In this document: positions 59,915 to 60,000 of the stretch, piece by piece | Layout: each line of letters opens with the position of its first letter | Position numbering within the stretch: the first letter of the stretch is position 1 | DNA from: Chrysomallon squamiferum | Lineage: Eukaryota > Mollusca > Gastropoda > Neomphalida > Peltospiridae | Assembly (NCBI GenBank): GCA_012295275.1 | Contig: CM022669.1 | Coordinates: forward strand, 8,452,489-8,512,488 | Length of the DNA: 60,000 nt | Reading direction: 5' to 3' | Position numbers and translations under genes: made by a program | The notes under the pieces: generated by a model | The model's database searches: none | What the model was told of the DNA's origin: nothing | What the model saw: the letters and a program-made list of their open reading frames with translations, nothing else

Positions 59915-60000
59915 GGGAGTCTTTGGGGGGGGGTGGCAGGGTAATATTTCAGAGAGTACTACAGATGGTATGTGAATGGCATTTGTGAATAAATGTGGTG
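59915..60000 (+). other. Window end, G-rich noncoding sequence
   Basis: A G-run (about 59923-59933) and mixed sequence with no recognisable feature. The window is truncated here. Confidence 0.4.

Overview
The window looks like nuclear DNA of a metazoan, most likely a mollusc. It is very AT-rich and full of microsatellites, has GT-AG spliced exons separated by kilobases of intron, and carries a decayed Tc1-type transposon. Two retroposon remnants (about 21.0-21.35 kb and 23.07-23.14 kb) resemble short interspersed elements I recall as common in gastropod and bivalve genomes. That taxonomic call rests on memory of repeat families, not on a search. Coding content is very low: three exons of one gene, one signal-peptide exon of a second gene, and a dead transposase. 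Nearly all other open frames are translated simple repeats.

Region 1 (1-7.6 kb, + strand): the 3' end of an immunoglobulin-superfamily gene. A complete Ig-domain exon (2605-2895), a 24-nt microexon (6046-6069) and a terminal exon (6956-7083) join in frame, all at phase-1 junctions. The deduced C-terminus is one Ig domain, a short linker and a hydrophobic tail typical of a GPI-anchor signal, so the product is probably a cell-surface adhesion or recognition protein of the DPR/zig/lachesin kind. The 3' UTR carries about six copies of an ATTGG-containing unit followed by poly(A) signals.

Region 2 (7.6-44.2 kb): a long stretch without a convincing gene. It holds the Tc1 relic (12.43-13.85 kb), several tRNA-derived SINE remnants, complex tandem repeats (16.6-17.2, 22.8-23.6, 26.5-27.1 kb), many microsatellites, and islands of higher-complexity sequence (19.6-19.9, 28.7-29.0, 30.3-30.5, 33.8-34.1, 35.0-35.2, 37.4-37.7, 38.1-39.0, 40.4-40.9, 41.1-41.8 kb) that could be regulatory DNA or untranslated exons.

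Region 3 (44.2-60 kb, + strand): probably the 5' part of a second secreted or surface-protein gene. A GC-richer block at 44.23-44.64 kb looks like a promoter or first exon. A signal-peptide exon at 51739-51814 ends at a perfect donor in phase 1, and its start codon overlaps the stop of a 7-codon upstream ORF. A weak candidate for the next exon, also phase 1, lies at 59822-59908. This region also holds a 24-bp minisatellite (44.8-45.07 kb), a 31-32-bp satellite of about 18 copies (47.97-48.55 kb) and an 11-bp minisatellite (56.34-56.8 kb).

I found no convincing new biological system. The items most worth a second look are the ATTGG-repeat 3' UTR, the ATGA overlap at the second gene's start, the two-layer duplication at 26.5-27.1 kb, the GA-linked repeat at 22.8-23.6 kb, and the perfect 23-bp palindrome at 16476-16498.
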